A stretch of DNA of 14,317 nucleotides from an uncultured Collinsella sp. (GTDB lineage Bacteria > Actinomycetota > Coriobacteriia > Coriobacteriales > Coriobacteriaceae), in NCBI GenBank assembly GCA_902491915.1, contig CABUJL010000037.1, forward strand, positions 1-14,317, read 5' to 3'. How positions within the stretch are numbered: the stretch's first letter is position 1; each line of letters starts with the position of its first letter. Both the position numbers and the translations under genes were made by a program. The notes beneath the pieces were generated by a model, which had not been told where the DNA came from, made no database searches, and was given only the letters and a program-made list of their open reading frames with translations. Positions 12,758 through 14,317 of the stretch are shown piece by piece.

Positions 12758-14065
12758 ATGACGGAGTCCTCTCAGCATACGTCTAAGCCCCAGGTCGAGG
12801 TTGAGGCCTCGGGCGGAGATGACAATAAGAGCGCACGCCGCGGCGCCATCTTTATCGGCGTCGTGCTGGTAGGTTATATCGTCTATCTGGTGGTAACCGG
12901 GCAGATGGGGCAGTTCTGGGCCGCTATGTCGAGCGTCCAGGCGTCATGGCTCGTTGTCGCGTGTCTTTGCATGTTCATGTACCTGTTCTTTGGCATTGTG
13001 GCCTATGCGATCGCCGTCTGGCTCGATCCCAATTCGCCCGTCGGCATCCGCGACCTGATCTCGGTCGAGGCGAGTGGCATCTTCTTTGGTAACCTGACGC
13101 CCATGATGATGGGCTCCACCCCGGCTCAAATCTATCGCCTGACCAAGGCCGGCCAAAACGTGGGCGAGGCCGGCGCCACGCAATTCACGCGTTTTATCGT
13201 GTACCAGTTTGGCCTCGTTGCCTGGGGCGCTATCCTACTGCTTGCTCGCATGCCGTTTTTTGCCGAGCGCTATGGCGACATGACGTTGCTGTGCGTCTTT
13301 AGCTTTGGTGGGCACTGCTGCATCTTGCTGGGCATCTTCGCCGTCGCGCTCATGCCTAAGACCGTCACGCGCGTCGCCCATTGCATCATCAATTGGCTTG
13401 AGCGCATTGGTGTCTCGGCCACTAAGATCGAGGGATGGCGCACGTTTGTCGATGGCGAGATCTACTCCTTCTCCGAGAAGTTCAAGCTTTCAGCCGGACA
13501 TTTTTCTTCCATGCTGCTCACGGTGGTCATCACCATGCTGCAACTCGCGTTTTTCTATCTGGTGCCGTATTTCCTGATGCTTGCCTTTGGCCGCCACGAG
13601 GTCGACTTTTTCTCGGTCATGGCCGCGAGCGCCTTTGTCCAGCTGCTGAGCTCTGCGGTCCCCCTGCCCGGTGGAACTGGTGGCGCTGAGGGCGGCTTTG
13701 CATTGTTCTTGGGTCATTTCTTTGGGTCGGCTTCGACCGCCGGCTATCTGCTGTGGCGCCTCATTACGTTTATTGCGCCGACCATTTTGGCTGCGCCCCT
13801 GCTGGGACTTAAGAGCGCCCACAACGAGAGCATCCATGCGCGCTGGGATCGTGTGATGCGCAAGCTCGGCCGCACGCCTCAGACGCCCTCTGCGCCCACT
13901 ATGCCGCACCCCACGAATGCTGTTACCGTTGATCCCAAGAAGCGCGCTCAGAAGGCTTCTGGGACCGCTAAGCCGGCTCATAAAGCCTATGTGCGCCAGA
14001 CAGGAGACGGTATTCGCGTATCTCCGTCGGCACTCAATAAGAAGAAGCATCCCAAGTCGCAGTAG
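12758..14065 (+). CDS. Lysylphosphatidylglycerol synthase TM-region / flippase-like (YbhN, UPF0104-type) membrane protein
   Basis: A 435-residue integral membrane protein. The start at 12758 follows AGAAGGAG (12746-12753); a longer upstream frame lacks this and would run back over a -10-like TACAAT at 12719-12724. After a short hydrophilic N terminus there are about seven or eight hydrophobic segments, the last group around LPGGTGGAEGGF (residues 303 on, Glu311), which is the signature loop of the lysyl-PG synthase TM-domain family. No aminoacyl-transferase domain of MprF is present, so the protein is the membrane module alone, often thought to move lipid-linked molecules; the substrate is unknown. 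The last 75 or so residues are an unusual soluble tail rich in Lys, Pro and Ala, which should lie in the cytoplasm. It stands alone after the tRNA gene and before a TetR-type gene; no terminator is visible after it. Confidence 0.85.
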   Translation: MTESSQHTSKPQVEVEASGGDDNKSARRGAIFIGVVLVGYIVYLVVTGQMGQFWAAMSSVQASWLVVACLCMFMYLFFGIVAYAIAVWLDPNSPVGIRDLISVEASGIFFGNLTPMMMGSTPAQIYRLTKAGQNVGEAGATQFTRFIVYQFGLVAWGAILLLARMPFFAERYGDMTLLCVFSFGGHCCILLGIFAVALMPKTVTRVAHCIINWLERIGVSATKIEGWRTFVDGEIYSFSEKFKLSAGHFSSMLLTVVITMLQLAFFYLVPYFLMLAFGRHEVDFFSVMAASAFVQLLSSAVPLPGGTGGAEGGFALFLGHFFGSASTAGYLLWRLITFIAPTILAAPLLGLKSAHNESIHARWDRVMRKLGRTPQTPSAPTMPHPTNAVTVDPKKRAQKASGTAKPAHKAYVRQTGDGIRVSPSALNKKKHPKSQ

Positions 14066-14114
14066 GGCAGTCGTGCGTTCTTCATGATGCGGGGCATATT
14101 TGTGCTGTATGGGG

Positions 14115-14138
14115 GATAATCCTCTTACGTAGATTATC
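14115..14138. promoter_or_regulatory. Inverted repeat upstream of the TetR-type gene, candidate autoregulatory operator
   Basis: GATAATC (14115-14121) and GATTATC (14132-14138) are exact inverted copies with a 10-base spacer. The 24-base dyad lies 43 bases before the regulator's ATG and contains -10-like sequences (GATAAT, TAGATT). TetR proteins commonly bind such a dyad over their own promoter. Assignment is by position. Confidence 0.45.
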
Positions 14139-14181
14139 TCTCATCTGTTGATGAATGCTTGCATATCGAAGGGACACGCCC

Positions 14182-14317
14182 ATGGCAACCAGCAAACCGC
14201 GTCTTGATTGTCGCATCATTCGCAGCCGTAATGCCATCCTTTCGGCTTTCGAGCGCCTGCTCATGGAAAAGCCGCTGGCAGACATTACGGTGAGTGCCAT
14301 CGCGCGCGAGGCCAATG
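14182..14317 (+). CDS. TetR/AcrR-family transcriptional regulator (N-terminal part, 3' cut by window)
   Basis: Forty-five codons are present before the window ends. The ATG at 14182 follows GAAGGGA (14168-14174). The start of a TetR DNA-binding domain is clear: an Arg-rich lead (RIIRSRNAILSAFERLL), then EKPLADITVSAIAREAN, which is helix 1 and the first helix of the helix-turn-helix. The recognition helix and ligand domain lie outside the window, so effector and targets are unknown. The membrane protein gene upstream and whatever follows are possible targets. Confidence 0.85.
   Translation, partial: MATSKPRLDCRIIRSRNAILSAFERLLMEKPLADITVSAIAREAN

Overview
The window looks like chromosome of a gut coriobacterium (Actinobacteria, class Coriobacteriia), most like Collinsella. 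Basis: high but not extreme GC, actinobacterial-style proteins, a tlyA-nadK-recN cluster, a low-GC-type PTS with an HPr carrying both His15 and Ser46, and GC-rich intergenic palindromes. The genus is inferred from general resemblance, not from a database search.

Layout. (1) 1-2890, forward: the end of tlyA (rRNA methyltransferase), nadK (NAD kinase) and recN (recombination ATPase) overlap by 4 and 11 bases and form a tight operon. It ends at a palindrome that also serves the convergent gene. (2) 2950-3807, reverse: an RpiR/SIS-domain sugar-phosphate regulator, divergent from the PTS genes. (3) 3808-10910, forward: a fructose-type phosphotransferase locus. It holds a promoter/operator region, an EIIB-EIIC-EIIA permease gene with an in-frame TAG at codon 27, ptsH (HPr), ptsI (enzyme I), and two 1-phosphofructokinase-family kinases of identical length. 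Terminator-like hairpins follow the permease, ptsH, the first kinase and the second kinase, so this is probably several transcription units rather than one. (4) 11008-12649: cca (CCA-adding enzyme) and tRNA-Glu(CTC) with its own promoter and terminator. (5) 12758-14317: a multi-spanning membrane protein of the lysyl-PG synthase TM/flippase-like family, then the start of a TetR-type regulator behind a 7-bp inverted repeat.

How the genes fit together. PEP phosphorylates enzyme I (His186), which passes phosphate to HPr (His15), then to EIIA (His583) and EIIB (Cys12), and EIIC imports the sugar as fructose-1-phosphate. A 1-phosphofructokinase converts this to fructose-1,6-bisphosphate, and the RpiR protein is placed to sense a sugar phosphate and control the locus. 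All steps are encoded here, but the permease reading frame is broken between the EIIB phosphocysteine and the rest of EIIB.

The only stretch over 300 bases without a gene is 6090-6613. It holds the permease terminator, a perfect 24-bp inverted repeat, a roughly 145-nt foldback element and the ptsH promoter; I see nothing in 6245-6340. I found no CRISPR array, insertion sequence or phage gene. The most notable points are the amber codon, the large foldback element upstream of ptsH, the diverged motifs in the first kinase, and the TGAAAG/CTTTCA half-sites.
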